64,000 nucleotides of DNA from Solirubrobacter ginsenosidimutans (GCF_027587205.1 NZ_JAPDOD010000005.1:62001-126000); one strand, 5' to 3'; shown: positions 1-9,462, counted from the first letter of the stretch. Program-made: numbers and translations. Notes: generated by a model not told the origin, from the sequence alone.

Positions 1-830
1 CCGACGTAGCACCCGCGCACCGAAGCGGTGTCGACGCCGTCCAGCGCACCCGACTCGAACAGCAGGTTGTAGTGGGCGGGGACGCCGATCAGATACGTCG
101 CGCCGTCGGCGATCGCGCGACCGACGCGGTCGGTGTCGAAGGTGATGATCGTCGCCTTGCCGCCCTGGACGAGCGCCTGGTTGGGCACCGACCCGCCGCC
201 GATGTGGAACTGGGGCCCGAAGAAGACCATGTGCTCGTTGCGGGTGACCTCGAAGGCGAGCGCGGACATGATCGAGTCGATGATCCGCTTGCGCTGGCTG
301 CGGCAGACGCCCTTGGCCTGGCCGGTCGTGCCCGAGGTGAAGATGATCTCGTGCTGGGCGTGCTCGTCGTTGGGGACGCGGTCGATCGTCCCCGCGGTCG
401 TGAGCAGCTCGGACCACGGCATCCACCCGGTCGCCTTGCCGGACACGGCCACCCGCGACCGCACGCTCGCCGGCATCGCCAGCCCGTCGAGCATCTCGGC
501 GTACTCCGCGCCCGCCATCAGGCACGCGGGTTGCACGAGGTCGATCAGGCCCTCCATCTCGGGCCCGCGCAGCCAGTAGTTGAGCGGGCTGAACACGAGT
601 CCCGCCTTGGCCGTCGCGAAGTACGCGATCAGGTACTCGACGCAGTTGCGCTCGAGCCACATGACGCGCTCGCCCGGGACCAGGCCGAGCCCCGCCAGCC
701 CGCAGGCCAGCGCGTCGGTGACGCGGTCCAGCTCGGCGTAGGTCCACTCGTCCCCCGCGTCGCCGACGATCGCGATCCGCCGCCCGTAGGACGACGCGCA
801 CCGTCGCAGCGTGTCCCTATGCGTCAGCAC
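1..830 (-). CDS. Acyl-CoA synthetase (AMP-forming), C-terminus beyond window
   Basis: ANL-superfamily adenylate-forming ligase that would activate a carboxylic acid to its CoA thioester in the cytoplasm. About 276 N-terminal residues are visible; the rest lies left of the window. The translation shows the phosphate-binding loop FTSGTTGQAKGV and an ANL N-terminal opening (WTYAELDRVTDALA). I chose GTG at 830 because GAGGAG lies 8 nt upstream, only 15 nt after the preceding ATPase stop. As the last visible gene of a liv operon it probably activates the substrate that the transporter imports. The substrate cannot be read from the sequence, and the C-terminal catalytic lysine is outside the window. 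Confidence 0.9.
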   Translation of the reverse strand, partial: MLTHRDTLRRCASSYGRRIAIVGDAGDEWTYAELDRVTDALACGLAGLGLVPGERVMWLERNCVEYLIAYFATAKAGLVFSPLNYWLRGPEMEGLIDLVQPACLMAGAEYAEMLDGLAMPASVRSRVAVSGKATGWMPWSELLTTAGTIDRVPNDEHAQHEIIFTSGTTGQAKGVCRSQRKRIIDSIMSALAFEVTRNEHMVFFGPQFHIGGGSVPNQALVQGGKATIITFDTDRVGRAIADGATYLIGVPAHYNLLFESGALDGVDTASVRGCYV

Positions 831-845
831 GTGTCCAGCTCCTCC

Positions 846-1547
846 TCACACCAGATAGTCCGCCAGCAGGTCGGTCGGCAGCTCACCGCCCGCGCGCTCG
901 GCGCGAACCGTCCCGCGCACGAGCACGTAGACGCGATCGGCGAGCTCGGCCGCCAGCGCCGTGTTCTGCTCGACCAGCAGGACCGCCACCCCCGTCGCCA
1001 CGGCCGTGCGCAGCATCTCGATCAGGTCGCGGATCATGATCGGCGCCAGGCCCATCGAGGGCTCGTCGATGGCCAGCAGCTTCGGCTCGCCCATCAGCCC
1101 GCGCGCGACGACCAGCATCTGCTGCTCGCCGCCCGACAGCAGCCCGGCGCGGTTGCCGCGCAGGCGCCCGAGCACCGGAAAGGCGTCGTACATCTCCGCC
1201 ACGCGCGCGGCCGCCTGCTTGGGCGAGCGGCCCTGCGCGCCGAGCAGCAGGTTCTCCTCGACCGTCAAAGACGCGAGCGTTCCGCGGCCCTCGGGGACGT
1301 GCGCCAGACCGGCGCGCGCGATCCGGTGCGGCCGCAGCGAACCGATCTCCGCGCCGTTGAGCTGCACCGAGCCCGAGCGTTCTCGCACGAGCCCGGAGAG
1401 CGTCCGCAGCAGCGTGGTCTTGCCCGCGCCGTTGGGCCCGACGACCGCCACGACCTCGCCCGCCCGCACGCTCAGTGCGACGTCGTCGAGCACGTGCACC
1501 TGGCCGTAGCGGGCGTTGAGCCCTTTGACCACCAGGACGTCGCTCAC
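846..1547 (-). CDS. livF: ABC transporter ATPase, LivF type
   Basis: Second ATPase of a branched-chain amino acid type (HAAT family) importer. 233 residues, the usual LivF length. Walker A GPNGAGKTT near residue 37, ABC signature LSGGEQQM, Walker B LLAIDEPSMGLAP and the LivF-typical HVPEGRGTLASLTVEENL segment are present. It overlaps the upstream livG by 4 nt (ATGA), indicating translational coupling, and is followed after 15 nt by the CoA ligase. Such systems also import urea, amides, aromatic and cyclic acids, so the substrate is open. Confidence 0.95.
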   Translation of the reverse strand: MSDVLVVKGLNARYGQVHVLDDVALSVRAGEVVAVVGPNGAGKTTLLRTLSGLVRERSGSVQLNGAEIGSLRPHRIARAGLAHVPEGRGTLASLTVEENLLLGAQGRSPKQAAARVAEMYDAFPVLGRLRGNRAGLLSGGEQQMLVVARGLMGEPKLLAIDEPSMGLAPIMIRDLIEMLRTAVATGVAVLLVEQNTALAAELADRVYVLVRGTVRAERAGGELPTDLLADYLV

Positions 1548-2299
1548 AGCAGCTCACCTCCGAGGTAGGCGGCGCGCACCTTCGCGTCAGCCCACACCTC
1601 GTCGGGCGTGCCGAGCTTGATGACCTTGCCCCAGTCCAGCACCGCGATCCGGTCGCACACCTCGCTCACCAAGGCAACATTGTGTTCGATCAGGACCACG
1701 GCGAGACCTTCGCGGCTGGTGGAGCGGATCAGCTCGCCGATCTCCTTGGCCTCGGCCGGCGTCATTCCCGCCGTCGGTTCGTCGAGCAGCATCACCGACG
1801 GCTGCGCCGCGAGTGCCCGCGCGATCTCCACCCGCCGCCGCCGGCCGTAGGAGAGCGAGGAGACGGACACGTCGGCCACATCGCCCAGCCCGAGCCGATC
1901 GAGCAGCTCACGCGTCGCCGCCCGCTGCTCGCGCTCCTCGCGCCGGCGCACCCGCCAGAGCTGGAAGACGCGCCCCTTGAACGCCTGGTGACGGCCGGCG
2001 AGGACGTTGTCGATCACCGAGTAGCCCTCCAGCAGCCGCATGTGCTGGTAGGTGCGCGCCACGCCGCAGCGGGCGATCCGCTCGATCGGTGCGCCGGTCA
2101 GCGTCTGCTCGCCGAGCGTCACCGCTCCCTCGTCGGGGCCGAAGTGGCCGGTGATGACGTTGACCAGCGTCGTCTTGCCCGCGCCGTTGGGCCCGACCAG
2201 GCCGAGCACCTCGCCGGGGCGGGCGTCGACGTGGACGTCGTCGAGCGCGGTCACGCCGAGGAAGCGCTTGGTGACGCCCTGGACCATCAGCGCCGTCAT
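1544..2299 (-). CDS. livG: ABC transporter ATPase, LivG type
   Basis: First ATPase of the liv-type importer, 251 residues. Walker A GPNGAGKTT, signature LSYGRRRRVEIARAL, Walker B VMLLDEPTAGM and the LivG-type C-terminal region (VLIEHNVALVSEVCDRIAVLD) are visible. The start at 2299 is set by the 4-nt ATGA overlap with livM; the frame stays open upstream but that part is antisense-like sequence inside livM. Works with LivF as the nucleotide-binding heterodimer on the cytoplasmic face. Confidence 0.95.
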   Translation of the reverse strand: MTALMVQGVTKRFLGVTALDDVHVDARPGEVLGLVGPNGAGKTTLVNVITGHFGPDEGAVTLGEQTLTGAPIERIARCGVARTYQHMRLLEGYSVIDNVLAGRHQAFKGRVFQLWRVRRREEREQRAATRELLDRLGLGDVADVSVSSLSYGRRRRVEIARALAAQPSVMLLDEPTAGMTPAEAKEIGELIRSTSREGLAVVLIEHNVALVSEVCDRIAVLDWGKVIKLGTPDEVWADAKVRAAYLGGELL

Positions 2300-3177
2300 G
2301 TCCGCGTCTCCTGCAGTGCGGCGGCGGGGCGCTTCGGGCGCCGGCGCCGGAACAGCTTGCGCAGCCGCGGGTCCCCGAGCCCCTGCGGCGCGAGCAGGAT
2401 CAGCACGATCAGCACCAGGCCGTAGGTGATGTTCTCCCAGTCGGTGCCGACGTCGCGCATCAGCTCGTGGAAGACGCCCAGCGCGAGTGCGGCGACCATC
2501 GGCCCGACCCAGTACGCGACGCCGCCGACGACCACGTAGGTGAGCGCGACGACGAGCAGCGTGAACGAGTACTGATCGGGGCTGATCACGCCCACCTCGT
2601 GGGCGTTGAGCGCGCCCGCGAGCCCGGCCAGCGCGCCGCTGGCGACCATCGCCGCCAGCCGGTAGCGGCGGACCGGGATGCCGAAGCCGCGCGCCACCAC
2701 GTCGTCCAGCCGCGCCGAGCGCAAGGCCCGCCCGACGTGCGAGCGGTGCACCAGCTCGAGCAGGATGCCGAGCAGAACGAGCAGGATCACCGCCGTCCAC
2801 GTGAACGCGTGGATCGGGATGCCGATGATCCCCTGCACGCCGTTGGTGACGTGCAGCTCGCGGATCGCCACCAGGATCGCCTGGGCGAGCGCGAACGTCG
2901 CCAGCGCGAGGTAGATGCCGCTCAACCGCGCGACGAGCAGGCCGACGATCAGCGCGACGACGCTCGCGCACACGACGCCGGCGACGATCCCGAGCCAGAT
3001 CGGGAAGCCCGACTTGGTCGTCAGGATCGCCGTGCCATAGGCGCCGACGGCCATGAAGCCGACCGACGCCAGCGAGAACACGCCCGCGTGGAACACGACG
3101 AACACGCTCATCACGAGCAGCGTCGAGATCAGCGTGATGTCGATGAAGAACTGGTGTGCCTGGATCCACTCAAGCAC
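2296..3177 (-). CDS. livM: Branched-chain amino acid type ABC permease, LivM type
   Basis: Integral membrane permease of 293 residues with about eight hydrophobic segments and the LivM-family pattern around the middle (AHEVGVISPDQYSF, VALTYVVVGGVAYWVGP). It pairs with LivH to form the channel. It overlaps livH by 8 nt upstream and livG by 4 nt downstream, so the operon is tightly coupled. The cytoplasmic C-terminal tail is rich in Arg and Pro. Confidence 0.93.
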   Translation of the reverse strand: MLEWIQAHQFFIDITLISTLLVMSVFVVFHAGVFSLASVGFMAVGAYGTAILTTKSGFPIWLGIVAGVVCASVVALIVGLLVARLSGIYLALATFALAQAILVAIRELHVTNGVQGIIGIPIHAFTWTAVILLVLLGILLELVHRSHVGRALRSARLDDVVARGFGIPVRRYRLAAMVASGALAGLAGALNAHEVGVISPDQYSFTLLVVALTYVVVGGVAYWVGPMVAALALGVFHELMRDVGTDWENITYGLVLIVLILLAPQGLGDPRLRKLFRRRRPKRPAAALQETRT

Positions 3178-4057
3178 GGGCCACCGCCTGCTGGCGGAAC
3201 AGCCCGGTCGGGCGGATCAGCAGCACCAGCGCCATCAGCAGGTACGGGAACGCGTCGTCGAAGCTCGACGACGTGTAGGCCGAGATCAGCACCTGCCCGA
3301 TCCCGAGCACGAGCCCGCCGACCACCGCGCCGGTGACCGAGCCCATCCCACCCACGACCACCGCCGCGAACGTCAGCGTCAGCAGCGCGTCGCCGGTGGA
3401 GAAGGACACGAGCCGGGTCTGCGCGACGACGAACGTCCCCGCGAGCGCGGCCAGCGCACCGGAGATCGCGAACGCGACCGCGAACACCATGCGGGAGTTG
3501 ATGCCGAGCAGCTCGGCGACCTCGCGCGAGTACGCGACCGCCCGCAGCTCACGGCCGAGCCGCGTCCGCGTCAACCACAGGCCGAGCGCGACCATCACGA
3601 CGAGCGTCGTGGCCAGCACGACGAGCTGCAGCTTCGGGAGCCCGACGCCGGCGACGTCGATCGTCCCGCTCGGGAAGCCCGCCGCGGGGAAGCGGCGCAG
3701 CTCGGAGTCGGTGATGACCTTGACCAGCGTCTGCAGCAGCAGCGCGATGCCGATCGTCGCCACCACCGGGGCGAACTCGTCGCCCGGCGCCCTGCGTTGG
3801 AGCGGACCCAGGACGATCCGCTCCATCGCCACGGCGAGCAGCGCCGCGACCAGCATCCCGATCAGGATCGCCGGGACGACCGGGATGCCGTTCAGCAGCG
3901 CCGCGCCGGAGCCGAACGCGCCCCACGTCACCAACTGACCGTGGGCGAAGTTGAGCACGTTCAGCACGCCCCAGACGAGGGTCACGCCGAGCGCCAGGAG
4001 CGCGTAGACGCTGCCGAGCGCGATGCCGTTGACCAGCTGCTGGAGGAAGTAGCTCAC
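3170..4057 (-). CDS. livH: Branched-chain amino acid type ABC permease, LivH type
   Basis: Integral membrane permease of 295 residues. The N-terminus (LVNGIALGSVYALLALGV, then LNFAHGQ) and the C-terminal LIRPTGLF are hallmarks of LivH proteins. Partner of LivM in the importer. It starts 7 nt after the stop of the binding-protein gene, in the same operon. Confidence 0.95.
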   Translation of the reverse strand: MSYFLQQLVNGIALGSVYALLALGVTLVWGVLNVLNFAHGQLVTWGAFGSGAALLNGIPVVPAILIGMLVAALLAVAMERIVLGPLQRRAPGDEFAPVVATIGIALLLQTLVKVITDSELRRFPAAGFPSGTIDVAGVGLPKLQLVVLATTLVVMVALGLWLTRTRLGRELRAVAYSREVAELLGINSRMVFAVAFAISGALAALAGTFVVAQTRLVSFSTGDALLTLTFAAVVVGGMGSVTGAVVGGLVLGIGQVLISAYTSSSFDDAFPYLLMALVLLIRPTGLFRQQAVARA

Positions 4058-4064
4058 GCGGTGC

Positions 4065-5252
4065 CTACGAGCAGGGCTTGTCCGCCGCCCAGGGCACGAG
4101 CTTCTTGTCCTGGATCTGGAACGTCACGCCGGGTTGGGTGGGCACGCGGTTCGTGCCGATGTCGTAGTCGCCGAGTGCGCCGGACATGCCCTTCAGGCCG
4201 GCGAGCGTCGCGCGCACCTTGGCCGGGTCCTTGGTGCCCGCCTGCTTCATCGCGGTGGCGAGCATCCAGACGCCGTCGTAGCCCCACGCCGCGTACTGGC
4301 TCGGCTTGGCGCCGTTCTTGGCCGCGTAGGCCTTGACGAACTCGGGGTTCTTGCCCGCGGTGGAGTCGACGTCCCAGGTGGTGGTGAAGATCGCGCACTG
4401 GGCGGTCGGGTTGGACACGACGTTCGGCGCGCCCCAGCCCACGTCGCCCATCAACGGGACCTTCAGGCCGGCCTGCTCGAGCTGCGCCAGCAGCGTCTCG
4501 TCCTGCCCGCCGTTGACGTCGACGACGAGCACGTCCGGGTTGGCGTTCTTGATCTTCGTCAGCTGCGGCTGGTAGTCGATCGCGTCGGTGACGACGCCCT
4601 GCGCGGCGACGGTCTTGATCCCGAGCGCCTCGAGCGTCTTGCGGCGGAACTGGTACTGCTCGGCGACGTTGCTCGAGTCGCTGGAGTAGAAGTACGCGGC
4701 GGTCTTGGCCCCGAGCGCCTGGACGATCTTCGGGTCCTCCTTCTTGTAGAACTCGACCAGCGCGGGATAGACGCGGAAGATGTAGTCGCCGACCTCGGTG
4801 ACGCCGGTGCCGGAGAGGCCCACGGCGATGGTCGGAATCTTGGCCGCCTGCGCCTGCGGGCCGGCGGCGAGGAACGACGGCGAGAGCGTGAAGCCGACGA
4901 TCGCGTCGACCTTGTCGGTGCGCGTCATGTCGATCACGGTCTGGACCGCGGTCTCCTTGGCGGCCTTCGTGTCGACGACCTTGAGCTCGAGCTTGGCGTT
5001 GCCGAGGAACTTCGACGCGTTGATCTCGTCGACGGCGAACTGCTCGCCCTTCTGCTCGTCGGTGCCGACCACGGCGATGCCGGCGCTGCCGGACGTGTCC
5101 AGCGGCGCGCCGATCTTGATCGTGCCCGAGAGGCCGCCGCCACCGCTGGCGTTCGTGCTGGAACCTCCGCCGTCGTCGCTGCCACATGCCGCGACACCGG
5201 CGGCCAACGCGAGACAGATGACTCCCGCGATGGGCCGAAACCCTTTGCGCAT
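4065..5252 (-). CDS. ABC transporter substrate-binding lipoprotein, LivK type
   Basis: Extracytoplasmic binding protein of 395 residues, first gene of the liv operon. A lipoprotein signal peptide with lipobox LAAGVAAC puts the acylated cysteine at residue 23, followed by a Ser/Gly-rich linker. The mature part is a type 1 periplasmic-binding (ANF receptor-like) domain starting IKIGAPLDTSGSAG. The ATG at 5252 follows a strong GAGGAGGAG ribosome site. The linked CoA ligase hints at a carboxylic acid ligand rather than a protein amino acid, but this is inference. Confidence 0.93.
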   Translation of the reverse strand: MRKGFRPIAGVICLALAAGVAACGSDDGGGSSTNASGGGGLSGTIKIGAPLDTSGSAGIAVVGTDEQKGEQFAVDEINASKFLGNAKLELKVVDTKAAKETAVQTVIDMTRTDKVDAIVGFTLSPSFLAAGPQAQAAKIPTIAVGLSGTGVTEVGDYIFRVYPALVEFYKKEDPKIVQALGAKTAAYFYSSDSSNVAEQYQFRRKTLEALGIKTVAAQGVVTDAIDYQPQLTKIKNANPDVLVVDVNGGQDETLLAQLEQAGLKVPLMGDVGWGAPNVVSNPTAQCAIFTTTWDVDSTAGKNPEFVKAYAAKNGAKPSQYAAWGYDGVWMLATAMKQAGTKDPAKVRATLAGLKGMSGALGDYDIGTNRVPTQPGVTFQIQDKKLVPWAADKPCS

Positions 5253-5349
5253 CCTGCTCCTCCTCGTGTGACCTCAACGGGCTACCGAGCAAGCATCACC
5301 CCAAGGCGCCGAATCCACGATGATCGGATTGCCGCCGCGCTGTCGGTCT

Positions 5350-6594
5350 CTACAAGTCGTGCGTCAGCGGCCACACCCGTCCGGCGAACGCGCCGGCGGC
5401 GAGCCCGGCGGCGGGGACGAGCAGCGCCGCGGCCAGCGACGTCTCGGCCAGCAGGCCCCACAGCAGGCTCCCGATCGCGAGCCCGCCGTTGTAGCCGAGG
5501 AACCACACCGAGAGCGCCCGCCCGCGCACCCACGGCGGGGCGAGCAGCGCGACGAGCGTGTTGAGCGCCGGGACGACCGCGATCCACGCCGCGCCGGCGA
5601 GCAGCAACAACACGCCCGTGATCACCGGCTCGGTGACGAGCGTGAGCAACGCGAGCACCGCGCCGAGCAGGAGTCCCGCTGCGCTGACGACGCGCTCGAG
5701 TCCCGCTCGCTCGTGCAGCGTGCCGAGCGTCAGCGCTGCCAGCACGGCACCGGTGCCGACGCACGCCAGCAGGATGCCGAAGCCTGACGCTTCGAGGCCG
5801 AGGCGGTGCACCGCGATCAGCGGCAGGATCGCCCACAGCGCGCTGCCGAAGAGCAGGAACAGCGCGCTGCGCGCCATCACCGCGCGCAGTGGCGGCGAGC
5901 CGCGCACGTGGCGGACGCCCGTCATGATCGCGGCGACGAGGCGCTCCGGCTCCGCGGGGCGCACGCTGCGCAGCCCCGCGGTCGCCATCCCGAGCGCGAC
6001 CAGCGCGAGCCCGATGGCGAGCAGGCCGAACAGCCCGGCGCTGCCGAGGATCAGCAGGGCGAGGCCGGCCAGCGCCGGCCCGACGGCGCGGGCGACGTTC
6101 GTGCCCGCGCTCACGAACGTGTTGGCCGCGGTCAGCAGCGGGCGGGGAACGATCTCCGGCACCGCGGTCATGAACGCGGGGATCTGGATCGCCAGCCCCG
6201 TGCCGAGCGCGGCGGTCAACAGCAGCACGGTCGCGGTGCCCGCGTGCCCGCTCGCCTCCAGCACCGCCAACAGCGCCATGGCCGCGGTCATGCCGACGGC
6301 GGAGAAGATCAGCAGGCGCCGCCGGTCGAACGCGTCGGCGACCGCGCCCGCGAGCAGGCCGAGCACCATCCCGGGCAGCGTGATCGCGGTCTGGATCGCG
6401 GCCACCGCGGCGGCCGAGGCGGAGTGCGAGGTGATCACCTCGACCGCGCCGACCGTCTCGGCCCACACGACGACCTGGGCGCCGATGAACGCCGCCGATC
6501 CGATGCGGAACCGGCGGTCGCCCAGCGGCGCCCACACATGCGCTGCAGTGGTGCGCGTGGCCACGAGCGGGCAAGCATGCTCGCCGCCGGGCAC
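5350..6594 (-). CDS. MFS transporter, EntS-like (MFS_3)
   Basis: Major facilitator of up to 414 residues with about twelve hydrophobic segments and the typical first cytoplasmic loop (LAGAVADAFDRRRLLI). Overall pattern is that of the EntS/MFS_3 exporters, which move siderophores or small drugs outward using the proton gradient. The start is uncertain: GTG at 6594 gives the full length, GTG at 6564 gives a 404-residue protein with a shorter N-tail; neither has a clear ribosome site. It is divergent from the ACAD at 6683, with one of the shared palindromes between them. Substrate unknown. Confidence 0.85.
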   Translation of the reverse strand: MPGGEHACPLVATRTTAAHVWAPLGDRRFRIGSAAFIGAQVVVWAETVGAVEVITSHSASAAAVAAIQTAITLPGMVLGLLAGAVADAFDRRRLLIFSAVGMTAAMALLAVLEASGHAGTATVLLLTAALGTGLAIQIPAFMTAVPEIVPRPLLTAANTFVSAGTNVARAVGPALAGLALLILGSAGLFGLLAIGLALVALGMATAGLRSVRPAEPERLVAAIMTGVRHVRGSPPLRAVMARSALFLLFGSALWAILPLIAVHRLGLEASGFGILLACVGTGAVLAALTLGTLHERAGLERVVSAAGLLLGAVLALLTLVTEPVITGVLLLLAGAAWIAVVPALNTLVALLAPPWVRGRALSVWFLGYNGGLAIGSLLWGLLAETSLAAALLVPAAGLAAGAFAGRVWPLTHDL

Positions 6595-6610
6595 GGCTGC
6601 CGGAGGACGA

Positions 6611-6626
6611 TTGGAGATCTCACCAG
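6611..6626 (+). promoter_or_regulatory. Shared 16-bp palindromic operator, site a
   Basis: TTGGAGATCTCACCAG, an imperfect palindrome between the divergent MFS gene and the ACAD at 6683. It matches the consensus TGGNGRNNYCNCCA found at seven other promoters here. Confidence 0.6.
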
Positions 6627-6682
6627 CGAGCGTGTGCGAGTTCTGCGGGCGCCGGCCCTGGCGCCGTCAAGCTCGCTCGGCG

Positions 6683-7822
6683 ATGCGGCGAACGATCTTC
6701 GAAGACGTCCACGACGACTTCCGCGAGTCCGTGCGCGGGTTCCTCACCCGCGAGGGCGTACCTCACACGGAGGCGTGGGAGGCGGCCGGCCTGGTCGACC
6801 GGTCGTTCTGGACCCGCGCCGCCGAACAGGGCCTCGTCGGCTTCTCCGCGCCCGAGGAGTTCGGCGGCGCGGGGCTGGACGACTTCCGCTTCAACGCGAT
6901 CGTCGACGAGGAGGCGGCCTACACGGGCCTCGCGGGCGACAACCTCAACCTGACCAATGACATCGTCGCGCCGTACCTGCTCGACCTCACCGACGACGAG
7001 CAGAAGCGCCGCTGGCTGCCGGGTTTGACGTCTGGCGAGGACGTGTGGGCGATCGCGATGTCAGAGCCCGGCGCGGGCTCGGATCTGCGCGGCATGGCGT
7101 CCAAGGCGCGCTGGCGCGGGGACCACTACGCGCTCAGCGGCTCCAAGACCTTCGTCACCAACGGCATCCAGGCCGACGCGGTGATCGTGGCCGCCTACGT
7201 CGAGCGCGACGGCGTCGACGGGCTCGGCCTGTTCGCCGTCCGCGCCGAGCAGGACGGCTTCCAGCGCGGGCGCAAGCTGGCCAAGGTCGGCCGCCGCGCG
7301 CAGGACACGGCGGAGCTGTTCTTCGAGGACGTCGCGGTCGCCGAGGCGGACGTGATCGGCGCGCCCGGCGAAGGCCTGCGGCTGCTGATGCGCAACCTGC
7401 CGCAGGAGCGGCTCTCGATGGCCGTGACCGCGGTCGCCGCGGCCGAGCGCGCGCTCGAGGTCACGCTGGAGTACGCGCGCACCCGCAACGCGTTCGGCAA
7501 GCCGATCGGCTCCTTCCAGAACAGCCGCTTCGAGCTCGCCGACATGGCGACCGAGATCGGCGTCGCGCGCGTCTACGTCGACCAGTGCATCGACGCGCAT
7601 CGCCGCCGCGAGCTGACGCCGGTCGAGGCCGCGAGCGCGAAGCTGTGGACGACCGAGCTGCAGTTCTCCGTGATGGACCGCTGCCTGCAGCTGCACGGCG
7701 GCTACGGCTACATGGAGGAGTACGAGATCTCGCGGATGTGGCGCGACTCGCGCGTGACCCGGATCTACGGCGGGACGAGCGAGATCATGAAGGAGATCGT
7801 GGGCCGCTCGCTCGGCCTATGA
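6683..7822 (+). CDS. Acyl-CoA dehydrogenase
   Basis: FAD-dependent acyl-CoA dehydrogenase of 379 residues, introducing an alpha-beta double bond into an acyl-CoA and passing electrons to ETF. It shows the ACAD signatures MSEPGAGSDL and the C-terminal QLHGGYGYMEEY. The usual catalytic Glu of the C-terminal motif is Gly (IYGGTSEI); the Glu of LPQERLSM sits where isovaleryl-CoA dehydrogenase keeps its base, so the enzyme is probably active. ATG at 6683 is chosen because homology begins there (TIFEDVHDDFRESVRGFL); the open frame extends far upstream antisense to the MFS gene. First gene of a run with two enoyl-CoA hydratases. Confidence 0.92.
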   Translation: MRRTIFEDVHDDFRESVRGFLTREGVPHTEAWEAAGLVDRSFWTRAAEQGLVGFSAPEEFGGAGLDDFRFNAIVDEEAAYTGLAGDNLNLTNDIVAPYLLDLTDDEQKRRWLPGLTSGEDVWAIAMSEPGAGSDLRGMASKARWRGDHYALSGSKTFVTNGIQADAVIVAAYVERDGVDGLGLFAVRAEQDGFQRGRKLAKVGRRAQDTAELFFEDVAVAEADVIGAPGEGLRLLMRNLPQERLSMAVTAVAAAERALEVTLEYARTRNAFGKPIGSFQNSRFELADMATEIGVARVYVDQCIDAHRRRELTPVEAASAKLWTTELQFSVMDRCLQLHGGYGYMEEYEISRMWRDSRVTRIYGGTSEIMKEIVGRSLGL

Positions 7823-7838
7823 CGGACAGGAGGGGTCG

Positions 7839-8618
7839 TTGTACGAGACGCTGAGGACCACGCGCGACGGCGGCGCGCTGCGCATCGAGCTGCACCGCCC
7901 GGAGGCGCTGAACGCCTTCACGGACACGCTGGCGAGCGAGCTGTACGACGCGGTCACCGCGGCCGCCGAGGACGTTGATGTCCGCGTGGTCGTGCTGTCG
8001 GGCGCGGGGCGCGCGTTCAGCGCGGGAGCGGACATCAAGGAAGGCTTCGCCGGCGGCGACCTCGATCTCGGCGCCGGTCTGCGCGCGGTCTCGAACCCGA
8101 CGATCCTCGCGCTGCGGCAGATGCCCAAGCCGGTCGTCGCCGCGGTGCACGGGCCGGCGGCCGGGATCGGCTGCTCGCTCGCGCTCGCGTGCGACCTGAT
8201 CGTCGCGGCCGAGTCGGCCTACTTCCTCGTCGCCTTCAGCCGCATCGGGCTGACGACCGACGGCGGCGCGTCGCAGTTCCTCGCCACGCGGGTGGGGCAC
8301 GCGCGCGCGTTCCGGATCGCGCTGCTGGCCGAGCGCATCGCGGCGCCCGACGCGCACGCGTGGGGTTTGATCGATCACGTCGCGCCCGACGACGCGCATG
8401 CGGCGGCGGTCGACGACCTCGTCGCGCGGCTGGCGGCCGGCCCGACCAGCGCCTATGCGGCGACCAAGCGGGCGCTCAACGCCGTCCTCTATCCCAACCT
8501 CGAGCAACAGCTCGAGCTCGAGGCCACGTTGCAGACCCAGCGCGGGCGCAGCGCCGACTTCGCCGAGGGCGTCGCCGCGTTCGTGGAGAAGCGCACGCCG
8601 GCCTTCACGGGGAGCTGA
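7839..8618 (+). CDS. Enoyl-CoA hydratase/isomerase family protein
   Basis: Crotonase-fold protein of 259 residues. The oxyanion-hole region (GRAFSAGADIKEGF) and GPAAGIGCSLALACDL are clear. At the active site it has FSRIGLTTDGGAS, with Asp where hydratases have the second Glu; this resembles PaaG-type isomerases, so isomerase or other crotonase chemistry is possible. The likely start is TTG at 7839, with AGGAGG 4 nt upstream and no better ATG or GTG. It follows the ACAD by 16 nt. Confidence 0.88.
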   Translation: MYETLRTTRDGGALRIELHRPEALNAFTDTLASELYDAVTAAAEDVDVRVVVLSGAGRAFSAGADIKEGFAGGDLDLGAGLRAVSNPTILALRQMPKPVVAAVHGPAAGIGCSLALACDLIVAAESAYFLVAFSRIGLTTDGGASQFLATRVGHARAFRIALLAERIAAPDAHAWGLIDHVAPDDAHAAAVDDLVARLAAGPTSAYAATKRALNAVLYPNLEQQLELEATLQTQRGRSADFAEGVAAFVEKRTPAFTGS

Positions 8619-8622
8619 TCCC

Positions 8623-9462
8623 GTGGACTACCGCGAGATCGCCTACGAGGCCGCGGACGGGATCGCCACGATCACGCTCGACCGGCCCGACCGGCTGAAC
8701 GCGTTCACGAACCGGATGCGCGACGAGCTGATCGACGCCGTCGACCGCGTCGACGCCGACGACGACGTGCGGGTCGCGATCGTCACCGGCCGCGGGCGCG
8801 GCTTCTGCGCGGGCGCGGACCTCGGCGACGGCGTCGACATCTTCGCCCGCACCGGGCCGGCGGAGTTCGACCCGGTGCGCGACGCCGACGGCGGCGGGAT
8901 GGTCACGCTGCGGCTCTATGACGCGGTCAAGCCGTTCATCGCCGCCATCAACGGGCCGGCGGTCGGCGTCGGGATCACGATGACGCTGCCGATGGACATC
9001 CGGCTCGTCGCCGAGGGCGCGAAGCTCGGGTTCGTGTTCGCCCGCCGCGGGCTCATCCCCGAGGCGTGCTCGAGCTGGTTCCTCCCGCGTGTGGTGGGGA
9101 TCGGGCAGGCGATGGAGTGGGTGGCGACGGGGCGCGTGTTCGGCGCGCAGGAGGCGCTCGCGGCCGGGCTCGTGCGCAGCGTGCACGCGCCGGACGAGCT
9201 GCTGGGAGCCGCGCGTGCGCTCGCTCGCGAGATCGCGGAGAACACGTCGTCGGTGTCGGTCGCGGTGTCGCGCCAGCTGCTGTGGCGGATGCTCGGGGAA
9301 GACCACCCCCGGGCCGCGCACGCGCTCGACTCCCGCGGCATCTTCGCTTTGGCGCGCGACCGTGACGCCGCCGAGGGCGTGGCCGCGTTCATGGAGAAGC
9401 GGCCGGCGCGCTTCCCGCTGCGCGTGAGTCAGGACCTGCCGGATCTCTGGGGCGGCAGGTAG
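8623..9462 (+). CDS. Enoyl-CoA hydratase
   Basis: Crotonase-family protein of 279 residues, probably hydrating 2-enoyl-CoA. Motifs GRGFCAGADLGDG and GPAVGVGITMTLPMDIRL form the CoA pocket, and RRGLIPEACSSWFLPR carries the catalytic Glu of hydratases. GTG at 8623 follows GGGGAG and starts only 4 nt after the previous stop. Third gene of the ACAD-crotonase-crotonase operon. Its 3' end overlaps the convergent SDR gene by 34 bp. Confidence 0.9.
   Translation: MDYREIAYEAADGIATITLDRPDRLNAFTNRMRDELIDAVDRVDADDDVRVAIVTGRGRGFCAGADLGDGVDIFARTGPAEFDPVRDADGGGMVTLRLYDAVKPFIAAINGPAVGVGITMTLPMDIRLVAEGAKLGFVFARRGLIPEACSSWFLPRVVGIGQAMEWVATGRVFGAQEALAAGLVRSVHAPDELLGAARALAREIAENTSSVSVAVSRQLLWRMLGEDHPRAAHALDSRGIFALARDRDAAEGVAAFMEKRPARFPLRVSQDLPDLWGGR

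Noticed and set aside
72..1568. Long plus-strand open frame (498 codons) across the ligase and livF
   Set aside because: Arg/His-rich shadow of the minus-strand genes; high GC removes stops in antisense frames. No family resemblance.
5302..5317. Possible ninth copy of the shared palindrome upstream of the first liv operon
   Set aside because: Only the GAATCCAC half matches; the TGG half is absent.
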